Assembly: GCA_033964015.1 (NCBI GenBank)
Contig: CM066923.1
Span: forward strand, 25,184,168-25,248,167
DNA length: 64,000 nucleotides
Direction: 5' to 3'
DNA from: Scolanthus callimorphus
Lineage: Eukaryota; Cnidaria; Anthozoa; Actiniaria; Edwardsiidae
Shown piece by piece: positions 22,621-33,900 of this stretch (position 1 is its first letter; every line of letters begins with the position of its first letter). A program made the position numbers and the translations under genes. Below the pieces are notes generated by a model. It saw only the letters and a program-made list of their open reading frames with translations. It did no database searches and was not told the origin of the DNA.

Positions 22621-24669
22621 TTATGGCTGATAAAATATTGGGCCGGTGGTCATCCGACTGCTATAAATGATATGTTAGGTGCCCAAATTCCTTGATTTTT
22701 GGAGCTTTCAAAGAAAATGATCCAATATATTTTCAATTAGATCAAGTTGTTCCCATATTCTAACTACTCCCTGGGTTCCGATTGGGCGTTGGGTTCGTCT
22801 ATGGGAATACACTTTGTGTATTTGGTGGGGTGAAGTGCTCCTCTAGAGAACACTTTCTGCCTCATAGACTCTATGGGGTTTTTCAACTAGATATTTTTCC
22901 TTATGGCCCGGTTGCCATGGCAATTTAACAGGATTCTTGCCTCCTCGTGGTTGAGAGAATGATCACCTCTCATGGTCCAGGAGGATGGTTTCCCCACTTA
23001 GGAGGCTTGAAAAGGGATTATCACTTCCTTGCGGTTGAGAGGACTCTTGCCTCTCATGCTCCAGGGGGATGGTTTCCCCACTTGTTGCCATGGTTTCTGC
23101 CCTTTATGACTTAAAACTATATTTGCAAAGTTGTAGGAGCACTTTTTCCCCTTCCCCATAACTCTGTCTCTTTATTTCTTCATGGGTTGGGAACATTAAA
23201 CTTTGTTTGGTGTCGAGTTGCCTCGAATCAATATCAACATTTCGTGTTTTTTCCTTGCTGTCTGGTCGAGGGAAAAATCGCGGGAAAGTTCCCTCCCCCA
23301 CAACTTCATCTCATAAATATTTTTGCTGTTGCTATAGTAGCCAGTCACACCTTTGTATCTACAGTAAGTTGTGACCCACTTTGCAATTTGTAAGACAACG
23401 GCAAGCGATATGAAGATTATCTTGCCCAGTCAATAGTTTCACTTTTATACCAAAGAGAATATTCTTTGTTGACCAGTCATTTCGCATTAAATCCGACAAA
23501 AGTTCGTGTCAAAATCTAAAAATGTTTAGTCTGTCAATGTGCCCCGCGCGCTAGGCAATATATAAGGTCCATATTGTTTAGCTATGTAAGCATGTTTGTT
23601 TAAAAAAATCGCAAAAATAAAACAAAGAATGCGGGAAAGACTTTAAATAATGCAAATGTATTTAGAAACGGGTGCACACTTAAAAATCTGAGATAAAAAT
23701 TGTAAATGAATAAAACTATGAATACATTCCCTTTCTCAAAGTAGCCGCTGTTATGGAAATTTTACCTGAACACAAACTTATGCAGTTCTCTAGAGTGTCA
23801 ATTCACCTTATTTTGCACGTCAATTTCCGGGTTTATTTTCAAGACCCCTGTCTGTTTTGAAATAATAATTGATGTAATTTTAAAAACAGGTGGCTTGATT
23901 AACTAGGTCAGAGGCTTCAAAGACACAAGCGGCGTTTCACTGCAGACCAAATGGATCCTGCTGCAAATTCAAAGCAATCAGCTACTCACGTCTCAAAAAC
24001 ACTGCCATAAATAACAAGTCTCCAACTGGAGTTTCTGAACTGCATTAAGGCAAATTGAGAAGAGTGAGTGAGACTTATTCAAGACGGCTACATTTCTGGC
24101 ATTTCGCCTAAGGTGGATTTTAATTCGCGCAAAAGAGTTCAAAGCAGCACTCAACATGATTCGTTTTGAAAGGTACTTGAAATGGCTCTAAGATAGGGAA
24201 ATTTCAGCTATGACTCTTCCTATTTAAAATCGTTTTCTCTTTTTCAAAAAAGTTAAGGAATCTCCAGGTCTGACAGTCGATAACCTTGCGGTCACCGTAG
24301 ATCCAAAGGCAGACAACCACATACTTTTATGACTGTCATATATATTGAAGGTTCAAAGGACATTTTTTTCTATGTGTCTAGGTGTGCTGCGCAAAGATCT
24401 ACCAGCGCTGAAATTAACTTCTATGATATCAACTTCTATGATATCACCTATTTCAATCTTAATAACAAAAAGTATATAATTGAAAATAAAGAAATAAACA
24501 TAAAATCGCCAAAGTTATGGAGTATAGAAACAATTACCAGGTAGAGTTCTGCACATTTACAATTTGCATTTCCTGGAAACACCTTTTGCAATCCAGCAAT
24601 ATTGTAACTTCCAATTTAATAAGCATTTCAGAACGTAAGTTCATACACTTTATCACTGCTCCCCTGCCA
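22621..24669. other. Intergenic, nothing recognised
   Basis: Downstream of the Kv channel stop. Two similar phrases occur near 22,950 and 23,035 (TTGAGAGRAT...CTCATGSTCCAGG...GATGGTTTCCCCAC), an imperfect direct repeat. Otherwise AT-rich with no gene I can support. Confidence 0.35.
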
Positions 24670-25965
24670 CTAACTGCTGACTCGAAAACTTTTCCTATAT
24701 CTGGACACAACTTCTTTGCGTTCACGTGCAGGGTCCGTTTTACGCACGGGTTCACATTTTAGATACGCGTTAAAATTCGCGGCGAATGCCATGACAGGCA
24801 GAGAGAAGGCCAACACACCTAACACAGCGCAAATGCAACCAACAACACGGCCAAGGTTTGTTATAGGGATTTGGTCGCCATATCCTACAGTCGTCACTGT
24901 CGTCAAACTCCACCAGAACGCGTCTGGGATACTAGAAAACTGAGACAATGGATTGTACAAGTCCGCATAATAGACAGCGCTAGACGAAAGTACAATTATC
25001 ATAAAAACAAACAACATAGCCATCTCTAGCTCTTTCAAGCTCGCACGTAACGTGTAACACAAGACACGAAGCCCTCCTGAATAACGAGAGAGTTTAAACA
25101 CGCGAAAAACACGCAGCAGTCTTAACACCCGCAGCACGGCGAGTGAAACCACACGCTCGTTCCCAGCAATCAGTAAGATAAAATACGGACAGATCGCAAG
25201 TAGATCTACAATGTTCAGCGGGTATATCAGGAATTTATATCTGTCTGGTGCAGCCAAGAGCCGTATCGTGTACTCGAGTAGAAACCACGAAAAACAAATC
25301 ATCTCCAACATGATAAAAATTTCTTTCGGCTTCAAATTGCATTGGCCGCTGGCGGGGTGTCCCAGCGTGTTGTTAAGTGAATTAAATTGCCGCCCGCGAG
25401 CAACCGTGCTATTGATACACCGCACGCCAGTGGAGCTTTTCTCACATTCTCTTTCCTTCCACAACGGCAAAGATTCCAGGCACGACAGCACGATTGATAG
25501 CACTATCATGCTGACCGAGAACAAAGCTAGAAAGCGAGCTAACGAAGAAGTATCCGGGTGCTCAAATAAATCCCACATTTTTCGTTGTAGCGCTCGCTCA
25601 GGAGGGGTGTCCTTTCGTAAGCCATGCTTCAACATTCCCTGTGCTACGGAGCTAAGAGCCTGATCGCCAAGCTCAAAAAATATTATCTCGTCCATGAAAA
25701 CTCGAAATGGGACTTCGTCTGGGAGAATCAGCCTTCCATTAGACTGATAATAGAATAAAATGGACTCAAATACTATACGGTGGCGGTTGAAGTAGTACTC
25801 CTCTAGGTTCTTATTAAAGTATCTTTCTCTCTTCTGTTGGGAACCCAGTAAAGTGTCGGGAAAGCGCTGCAGTGTCGTAAGACGCGTCTCGAATAAAGTG
25901 CCACTCACATTGATTTTAATCCGTTCATCCATATTTGCACGCAAAGAACCAAGTTCGATGTACAT
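24670..25965 (-). CDS. Voltage-gated K+ channel, Shaker (Kv1)-like
   Basis: Intronless, 431 residues, intact. T1 tetramerisation domain about 16-110 (INVSGTLFETRLTTLQRFPD, FFELGD), S1 143-163, an S1-S2 loop with NST and NNT glycosylation sites, S2 214-236, S3 248-268. S4 at 271-294 has regularly spaced charges (RVVSLAVLRVLRLLRVFRVF then K). S5 312-334, filter TTVGYGD 358-364, S6 371-398. The S6 hinge reads LPVMAF: the second proline of the usual PVP gate is Met392. The C-tail is only about 30 residues. Cnidarians have many Shaker-like genes, some acting only as partners of other subunits, and the altered hinge makes that possible here. MDERIKI (codon 12) is an alternative start. Confidence 0.93.
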   Translation of the reverse strand: MYIELGSLRANMDERIKINVSGTLFETRLTTLQRFPDTLLGSQQKRERYFNKNLEEYYFNRHRIVFESILFYYQSNGRLILPDEVPFRVFMDEIIFFELGDQALSSVAQGMLKHGLRKDTPPERALQRKMWDLFEHPDTSSLARFLALFSVSMIVLSIVLSCLESLPLWKERECEKSSTGVRCINSTVARGRQFNSLNNTLGHPASGQCNLKPKEIFIMLEMICFSWFLLEYTIRLLAAPDRYKFLIYPLNIVDLLAICPYFILLIAGNERVVSLAVLRVLRLLRVFRVFKLSRYSGGLRVLCYTLRASLKELEMAMLFVFMIIVLSSSAVYYADLYNPLSQFSSIPDAFWWSLTTVTTVGYGDQIPITNLGRVVGCICAVLGVLAFSLPVMAFAANFNAYLKCEPVRKTDPARERKEVVSRYRKSFRVSS

Positions 25966-27410
25966 GGGTTGCTGTAGATGAATCTCGTGTTATCCGCCAC
26001 AATGAAAGCTTGTGATTTTTCATTGAAGTATTTCCCTGTTCCGCAGCCGGTTTTCAACAACTTCAACACTTTGCTACCGTAACTAAATTAACTTGCACAA
26101 TAGCCATTTCTCACCTAGATTTGACGGCATTTTTACTACACGCGCGGACAATAGGATTTCAAATTAGCGAGCGAGTAACATTACCGACTTATTGTAGTTT
26201 GGAATTTTGACCGTACAGTCTCGGATTTAGTTTTCGGTTCAATGCGGTTCACGATTGAGTAGAGTGTTTGTGTTGATGTGTGGAAACGAATGGATGTAGA
26301 AAGGGGGAAATAATTGATTAAAATGGATGAAAACATCAATGGTTGATTTACATACACCAATGGCATACTTGCAAAGTGTCAAGGGTGGCAAAAGCGCTTA
26401 ACACTGTAATCTACATCGATTTCGGTAGAAATCTCTCCCCAGTAGACAAGCCTTAACAAAAAGGGTACACAAAGCCTTCTGCACAGTGTTTGCCTGAGAG
26501 AAATCCATGGCACAAAGTATTTGACTATAAATGAGCGATGATATTATGAATGTAGTTAAATTCCTATCGCTGTAGAGGTATTTTGAAAACATTTGAAACA
26601 CAGCACCTGTGTTTTCATTCATGATCAATAATTTCGAGGTCTTCTTTTGACTCACATAAATCACAGTTCAATAAAGTTAGACGTTTTTCCTAAAGAGGGG
26701 TACACTTGGAAATTTACTTATTTAGCTAATATTTTCCTCTGATGTACGCATTCATTACCAAAACGTGTGTACCTGCATGACACTAGAAAAAGCAAAAGTC
26801 AGCGCCAAAACGATTGAAATATTGACTAGATTAAATATCGAAAAAACAGATGCAATTTAGATTTACATGGAAAAGCAGTTTGAAGGAAAACAATCGAAGG
26901 CAGAGAACTGAAATGTGAAGTCTGTTGTCGGATTTTGTTAATGTAGTACAAATAGGGAATGAAAATACATTTTAAATGTTTTAAGGGCCAATAACTCTTC
27001 GAATTGACTGACTTTTTGCAATTCAAAATAGGATTTTTCATTGTCCAGCTGATAACAAAAATCAAAAGGAAATAAATTCTTGAAATATTGCGAGAGATAA
27101 CCTTAGATATTAGACAGACAGGTTTTCATTTATTCTTCCGTTTTTGAAATTTAAAAATCCTCGGTGCTTTGTCATTCCACCCACACAAGTTAGACTACCG
27201 AACAACTCGGCCAATGAAGAAAAGGCACTTGATTACAAAACAAGGTCAAAATTAAATTTCATTTCTTCCAGAAGTGAATTGTAACTGAAAAAACGTAATT
27301 ATTACTTCGAAAAGAAAAGTTCCTAACTAGCAAATATCTACTAATTAACGAGATGCCTTTGACAAACTAATCTTTAGTTTTACTGAAAATTACGCTTTAG
27401 AGACACGACA
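25966..27410. other. Upstream region of Kv gene, nothing coding
   Basis: Contains the presumed Kv promoter next to 25,966. I see no TATA box I would defend, no other gene and no clear repeats. Confidence 0.35.
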
Positions 27411-27510
27411 ACGTGGTCTTTAGATGTTATCGCTTATTTTAAGGTGGAAAGCAATCTGCGCTGGTAAATTAAATAACAAGGTAAGGATTGTTAGCCTGAA
27501 TTTCAGCCGT

Positions 27511-27574
27511 CCGGGGGGGGTGAGGGGAAAGGGGGGGGGGGGGGAGGGAAAGGGGGGGGGAGGGGAAAGGGGGT
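27511..27574 (+). repeat. G-rich tract, potential G-quadruplex
   Basis: Runs of 4 to 14 Gs separated by GAAA, TGA or GA over about 60 bp. At least six G-runs of four or more satisfy the simple G-quadruplex pattern on the plus strand. Confidence 0.8.
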
Positions 27575-28069
27575 GTTTTTCAAAATATCTACATTTACGG
27601 GCAAGCACTCTCTTCCTTCCAGTCCCACTTCCCATCTGACCTTTTTTTCGCGCGGCCAAAATATCGCTTTCATCAACCATAAATTGGAATAATTTGTCAT
27701 AGTATTTCAAATGCTCCTCAGATTTACAATCGGCTGCACCCGCAGGCTCATCATTTCTCGGCAAGAGAGAAATTGGTAATTAATTGATTCATGGGCGGTA
27801 AATCTTAAAAGGCGCTGTGCCTTTTAGCGGACCCTGAGGTGCAAATAAGTGTTCACCCAGAGCCCCCACGTTGTCCGGCGCCGACATCAGACTTCAGGTA
27901 ATTCATCGGTCCCTCAACCAACGAACAAGAATATAAAATCTAGGACTTCAGAAATCTTCATAAAAGGTTATATGAGAAGATTCCCAGAAAGAAAATCGTC
28001 AGAAATAAGTAAATATATGGCATTCTGGAACATTTTACCGAAAAATAGGAGACGGTTTCACCTCCCTTT

Positions 28070-29490
28070 CTCTCATCTTTGGACGACCACAATTCTGAAA
28101 TATACTTATCTACGGATTTGAAATTTTGACCATTTGCAAATGCTGTGTAAAGATCAAAGTTCAAGATGATGCACGATTTATTGTCATCAGAGTTCCCATA
28201 GCAACGACACAGGGGGGTCATTGTTTTCAATTAGCAAAAGTTCCACGTGAAATTCGATCCAAACTTTTAAAATGACACATCAAGCGCTGATCCTTAGGTA
28301 ATTGTCTATACGTACACGAAGTTTAGAGAAATTCATCAAGCCGATTTCAAGATATTCCAGGCGACTTTTTGCCTGAAACAGGCTAGCGAAATCTCTTACC
28401 GCAATCTTGATAGGAACTAGGAAGATGGTGATGAACTTTGGAATTTTAGCAGGCGCTATCCGCGACGTACATTTTTTTTCTTACGCGGACAGCATCTCGC
28501 TAATATGGTCGATTTTAAGGAGGCTGCCTACAATTGTTTCTGCCCTCGACCTCCAAACTTTGTTTGCTTGCTGTTCAAGTACACAAACTTGTACCGGTCT
28601 GAATTTTCACATGGTTACCCTGGAGGGTTTAAACTTTATTGTAATGTGTATTTTGATGTGATCGGAGTTGCTATAGCAACGTAATAGCCACGCCCTTTTT
28701 TATTATTAGGGGTCAGTAGACGCGTTTGCTCGATCTTAACACCCTCGCACTCATCCCTGAGTAGCAGACAATAATCCCAGCAAGTTTGGAGAGAATTCAT
28801 TGGGCCGATTTTATGTTATACGAGAGGACTTTTTTAAAGCTCCAGAATTTCAAGATTATTATGCCGCAAAGATTTCCTGTAAAAAGAATGGCTGATATTT
28901 GCGTAATTAGAAGATCATTGCCGCCCGAATTATCTACAAACCCAATGCAATATGTCAGCCAAATTTCCCTTCTTAGAATGCTCTCGATTTTGTTTGCCAT
29001 GTGTTCAAGTATCGACAAGTACACTGCAAAAGTTGAGAAATTTTAGGCAGAATTCTAAATCTTACGTTTTTCTCCTCTGACAAAAATCCCATACGTCAAT
29101 TCTTTTGCAACTTCCGTAAATTTTTATTGAATATATACCAAAGATAACAGCAAAGTCTTGAGTTCATTGAAGTATTTTAAGGCACCGAGAACAAATTCCA
29201 AACTTCATTGCCTTCGGTTTGTTTGACCCGGTTTTTGTCATTGAAAGTCGCCTGGAATATCTCGAAATCGGCTTGATGAATTTTCTCTCAACTTCATATA
29301 CGTATAGACAATTACCTAAGGATTAGCGCTTGGTGTGTCATTTTAAAAGTTTGGATCGAATTTCACGTCCCTCTTTCGTTGCTATGGAAACTCTGATGAC
29401 AATAAAACGTGCATCATCTTGATCTTTCCACAGCAAATGGTCAAAATTCACAGGTAAGTATATTTCAGAATTGTGGTCGTCCAAAGTTGA
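28070..29490. repeat. Large fold-back element
   Basis: Arm 28,070-28,385 pairs with 29,205-29,490: GGACGACCACAATTCTGAAA, AATTCGATCCAAACTTTT, CCTTAGGTAATTGTCTATACG and ATATTCCAGGCGACTTTTTG are found complemented on the right. A third, partial copy of a module (AAGGAGGCTGCCTACAATT) lies between the arms near 28,515. No coding capacity. Arms are clearly diverged, so it is old. Confidence 0.7.
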
Positions 29491-30059
29491 GAGGTTAAGT
29501 CCAAGAAAAATTGTAGGCATCCTCCTTAATGAAATCGCGAAGAATTTCGATTGAGATAGTCCGGCATATTCGGATTCGACCAAGTTCTTTTTACCAGCAG
29601 ATTTTTTCAGTGCCCTAGCCACAAATATTTAACCTAACAATGAGGTTTATTAAAATCACTTTTTCTAATAGTAATATTTACATAGTTTGAAATATAGTTT
29701 GCAGTCATGCGGGGCGTCCCTAGCAACGATCTAATCGAAGCGTCCCTAGTAACGCTTCGTTGCCAGGTGTGCTTTTAAAAATTTAGGAGCATCGGTCTTA
29801 GATACAGCTATGGCCTCTTAATTACACATAATAAGCTTACAAATGTAAGGCTGAAATGCGGAGTTATCGTGTGTGGAACTCGGATTCTGTAAAGGGATAA
29901 CAGCGATGCCTCTCGGTCCAATAGGATGCAATGTCCGCAGGATTATATGTAAAGAGAGTAAAAAGCAGAAAAAACAGGAGCTCGTATTCTTTAGCATATT
30001 TTTCAGCTCCTTTGAATTTGCCGTGACGTAACAAATATTTAACACGCCACTTTTGTTTT

Positions 30060-30165
30060 TTTCTGCCTTATCAATCAAACCGTGTGAGCCAATCAGATTC
30101 ACCTAGTGCAGTGAATTGGCTTCTGTGGCGACATGTCTTACAAGGGAAGCCAATCTACTGCAACA
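30060..30165. repeat. Dispersed repeat, second copy
   Basis: Same TGTGAGCCAATCAGAT / GTGCAGTGAATTGGCTTCTG sequence as at 7,310-7,420. Confidence 0.6.
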
Positions 30166-30449
30166 TGGCAAAACTGGGGAGGATCTGATTGGTACGGCCA
30201 TTTGAGAGCGTTTGCTGATTGGTTGAATTTGAAAGTTGGGGCATGCGCAGAAAGTTCTTCCAACGGCTCTGTATCAAATCTCGCGCATGCGTCAGTGGCT
30301 GTCAGAGCCTCCCCCGCGAGGTGATGACCCGGGGAGCCCTGGGTTCGAGAATGGGAAGCTCTTGGAATGCACTGATTGACGATGCAGAAAAACCGAACTG
30401 CCGAACTCCTCTAACCTGACAACGGCTGGGTCGCGGGTTACCTACCAAC

Positions 30450-30670
30450 CTCGTCCCCAGGGTCTTCTCGTCGTTTTTCAAAATGGCGGTTGACTCGGGA
30501 GAAGACCCTGGGGGAGGCTGAGTCACATGATCACTGTTTGAAAACATGGGAACGAGGTTTGTCCTTTGTTTCGAGTTGGTCGTGTGACTCAGCCTCCCCC
30601 AGGGTCTTTCTCCCGAGCTAACCGCCATTTTGAAAACGACCGAGAAAGACCCTGGGGTTGAGGTTGGTTA
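30450..30670. repeat. Inverted CCCCAGGGTCTT repeat
   Basis: CCTCGTCCCCAGGGTCTTCTC, the TTTTCAAAATGGCGG stretch and GGGAGAAGACCCTGGGG recur in both orientations. A related inverted repeat is at 57,585-57,750. Dispersed family, located just downstream of IWS1. Confidence 0.6.
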
Positions 30671-30987
30671 CCTACATAACTGCAGTAGTAGTAGTGTGTT
30701 GGTATTTTTGAATCGAGCTGTTTTTCATAGTGTAGTCTCAAATGCGAATCGCCGTCATTTCTCAAGTCAACATTAACATGTCTGGTATGCCTAATTGTCT
30801 GCGCTGCTGTGATGTTCTTGTCATTAGTATCATTCTTGCCGACATTTCCGCATCCATGTTGACATTTGTTGCGCACCACGTACAACACCATAACAGTTTT
30901 ACAACCCAACAATGGCTCGTCTTTTTTTAACACAACTCACTTGTCACGCCGACACTTAAGGTAGCTGGACAGGTGCAGTTGTCATGG

Positions 30988-33900
30988 TTACAAGCTCATT
31001 TTCCTCCCTTCTATACTGATCACTACAGCTCGTTGAGCCTTCTTTGCCTTGTTGTTCTCTTTAAACTTTCTCATCTGCTTATCCGCTCGCGACAGGGTTT
31101 TGGTCTTTGGAGTCTGTAGAATGAACGGATTCAGTTATCAAGAACAGTTAACCGAAATTTGCATCGTAAAGGCCCGTTCACACGGCGCGATCTTTGCCGC
31201 GATTTGAGATGCGATTTTTGCGGCGATAGTCGTCGTCATATCGCGCGGTGTGAACGGCCGGCGATTTGGCTCTGCGATATTTGTTCGTTTGTTGGCGATC
31301 TGAAGAAATCGCAACCGCATCGCAGTGGAATTTGAACATGTTAAAAACGCCTGCGACGTCGCCGGTGACATCGCAAGTGAAATCGCCGGCCGTTCACACC
31401 GCGAGATATGACATCGCCATGAGATCGCCACAAAAATTGTATCTCAAATCGCAGCTGAAATCGCGCCGTGTGAACGGGCCTTGAATGGAATCACGACAGT
31501 TTAGCCTTTTCAAGCTCAGAGAAACTTAAACAACTCAAAACGATTCGACAAAACTTTATAACTGAAAAGAAACTCAGATTGGACAATGCGCCTTGTTTTA
31601 CTTTGGAGAGATTCCTATTTCACATATGGAAATGCATAATTAACTGCGCAACTGTGACGCCACGTTTCTAAGATGGCGGCGCCCGCGAAATTCATATTAG
31701 AATCTCGTCAAAGCGGAATGAGTCGCGTCCGCTTTATTATTATTATTTTTTTTGGAGTTGTTAAAGTTTCATCTGAGCTTGAAAGGGCTAAAGAGCAGGG
31801 GTCTAAATTTCGTTTGGCTTTGACCGTTTCGCCAGTAAAATCGTATTGTCTGATCATGGTTCATCGAGAGATGTTTACCCGTGAGAACTCGGCGTTATCC
31901 ATATCACTCTTTGGTCTGACGACATACTCCTTGTTAGAGGGCATCGGTACACGAGCACGCATGATGAAGCCTTTATCGCCAGGACGAAGGGCTCTGAAAA
32001 TTACACATCATTAGAGTGCATCAACAAGCAATTATTGGATGAGGTTGAGTATGACATCGTGAGTTAGCAAAAACGAGGCCTTGTGCAAATACAGGTCACA
32101 ATAGTAACATTCTTCTTACTTTTTATCTGTAGTCAGTGCACTATCAATGGAACGGGGGGTTCTACCGCCTTCTGCGTCTGTAGAGCTGTAAGGACGAAAC
32201 GAAGAGGTTAACTTGGACAACTAAACGTGCGCTATGTTTGAACGCATCCAAAGCGTTTGGGAACTAAGGAGGTATATCGGCTAGATCTCGCTATATCATA
32301 AAAGCATAAGAGCACACCTTTCTATGACTTTATCGGCAAATAGAGCACGCGTGATGTTGAGAGAGACAGTCGAAACGTTTTAAAATCACTCGCCTAAAGC
32401 TCGTGATTTTACAGCGTTCTCGGGTCTCAAAACATTACGCGTGCTCTATTTCGCCGATAAAGTCACAGCAAGGTTTTGCAATGCTTAAATACATTGCCGT
32501 TTTCCATATCGAAAGACAGAGGTCTCCCGAAGCCCGTAAGCAAACAGAGATCCCCTCAAAGGAGATCAATTCATAGTTCCGATGAAACAATGGAGCCATT
32601 TCACGCTATCTGGAGATACCAATCAGAGCTGGAAAGATTTTCCCTCGGGAACTGATCTTGTCCCACAAACAGTATTTCAGGACTTCCGAAATCAGTCCGA
32701 TGTGCAGTACTTTTTGCCTTTTATGACAGTATAAACTCAGATCATCTGAAGATAAGGATATCTGGTAATCCTAAACGGGATCGGAATATTTTTGGACTTT
32801 TTTTTAAGGAAAACCCTGGTTTGTTTGTGGGACATAACAACAGTAACTATGGCTTTGAATGACAGGTCGGAACTATGAATGGTATGAGAAAATTCAGAAA
32901 ATTTTGTCGACAGGGTTCTTCAGCCAGTCTCACCTCAACCGCCTCCGTTTTGACATGTTTTGATAATCCCGCTCTTCGCGTTCTTCTCGGCTCAGAGACT
33001 TGAAGTTTGACGTCACTCCAAATATGGGTCGGGCCCAGTCATCTACGAACAAAACACACTCGTCACGTGGGACAGGATTGAGCGCACTTCCTTAAACCGC
33101 GCGTCGCCAATTTTGGCGGGAAACATTCAGCGTTTCTCGCACAGAAATATCGGACATTTTATAGTAAAGGTATAACACTTACTAATGAGTTTTCCCGCTA
33201 GTTGTTTGTTTTCCCGGATTTCCTTTGGGTGGCGGTAGATGTACATGACAGCTTTTCCAAGCCCGCTCATCTTTAGTGCTCCCGTGTCCAGTGCTGGAAA
33301 CTACACAACAGTCATAAGTCAAGGCCCTGTCACACGAGGCAATGTTCCTTTCGACTCGCACACATTATCTGTCGCGATACCAATGGCAGTGAAAGTTGCG
33401 CGTGACACACCCGGGCAACGCAACAAATATTGCACTGCTAGTACGTTGCAAATAAGTTGCTGTGGATGACATTTCTGCAACTGGCAACGTAATGGTTTCC
33501 GGATGAGCCATTCAGGGGACTATTTGTTCTTAGTGTTTTCACAATTGCACAGTGGACGCGTTGCAAGTTGCGAGACACACTGTGAGCATGTGAGGGTGCC
33601 TTGGTTTCAAAATCGTTCCGGAATATTCTCACGATTGTATTGTGAGAGTAGTATTGATACATTCGGGTTGCAGGGTCTTGAATTTTGAAGAGAGCTCTTT
33701 CCCTCGCACTCGCTCCATGAAAGAGCCTGTGTCAGCCGCCATTTTGACTGCATAGCAACATGCCAAGTCGGATATAGCATTCATTTCTACCGGCTGATTT
33801 AGAGAATATAGAGCAATGTTTTCGATTGCATGTGGTAAATCAAATCTGAAACTTTGTTTCTAGATGTTAATTTAGAAATGTCTACACGTAATTCGTATTC

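Noticed and set aside
25211..25663. 150-codon plus-strand frame inside the Kv gene
   Set aside because: Antisense shadow of the channel coding sequence, which has clear family motifs.
33319..33685. Possible MITE beginning AAGGCCCTGTCACACGAGGC
   Set aside because: The left end resembles other MITE termini, but I could not find a convincing complementary right end.
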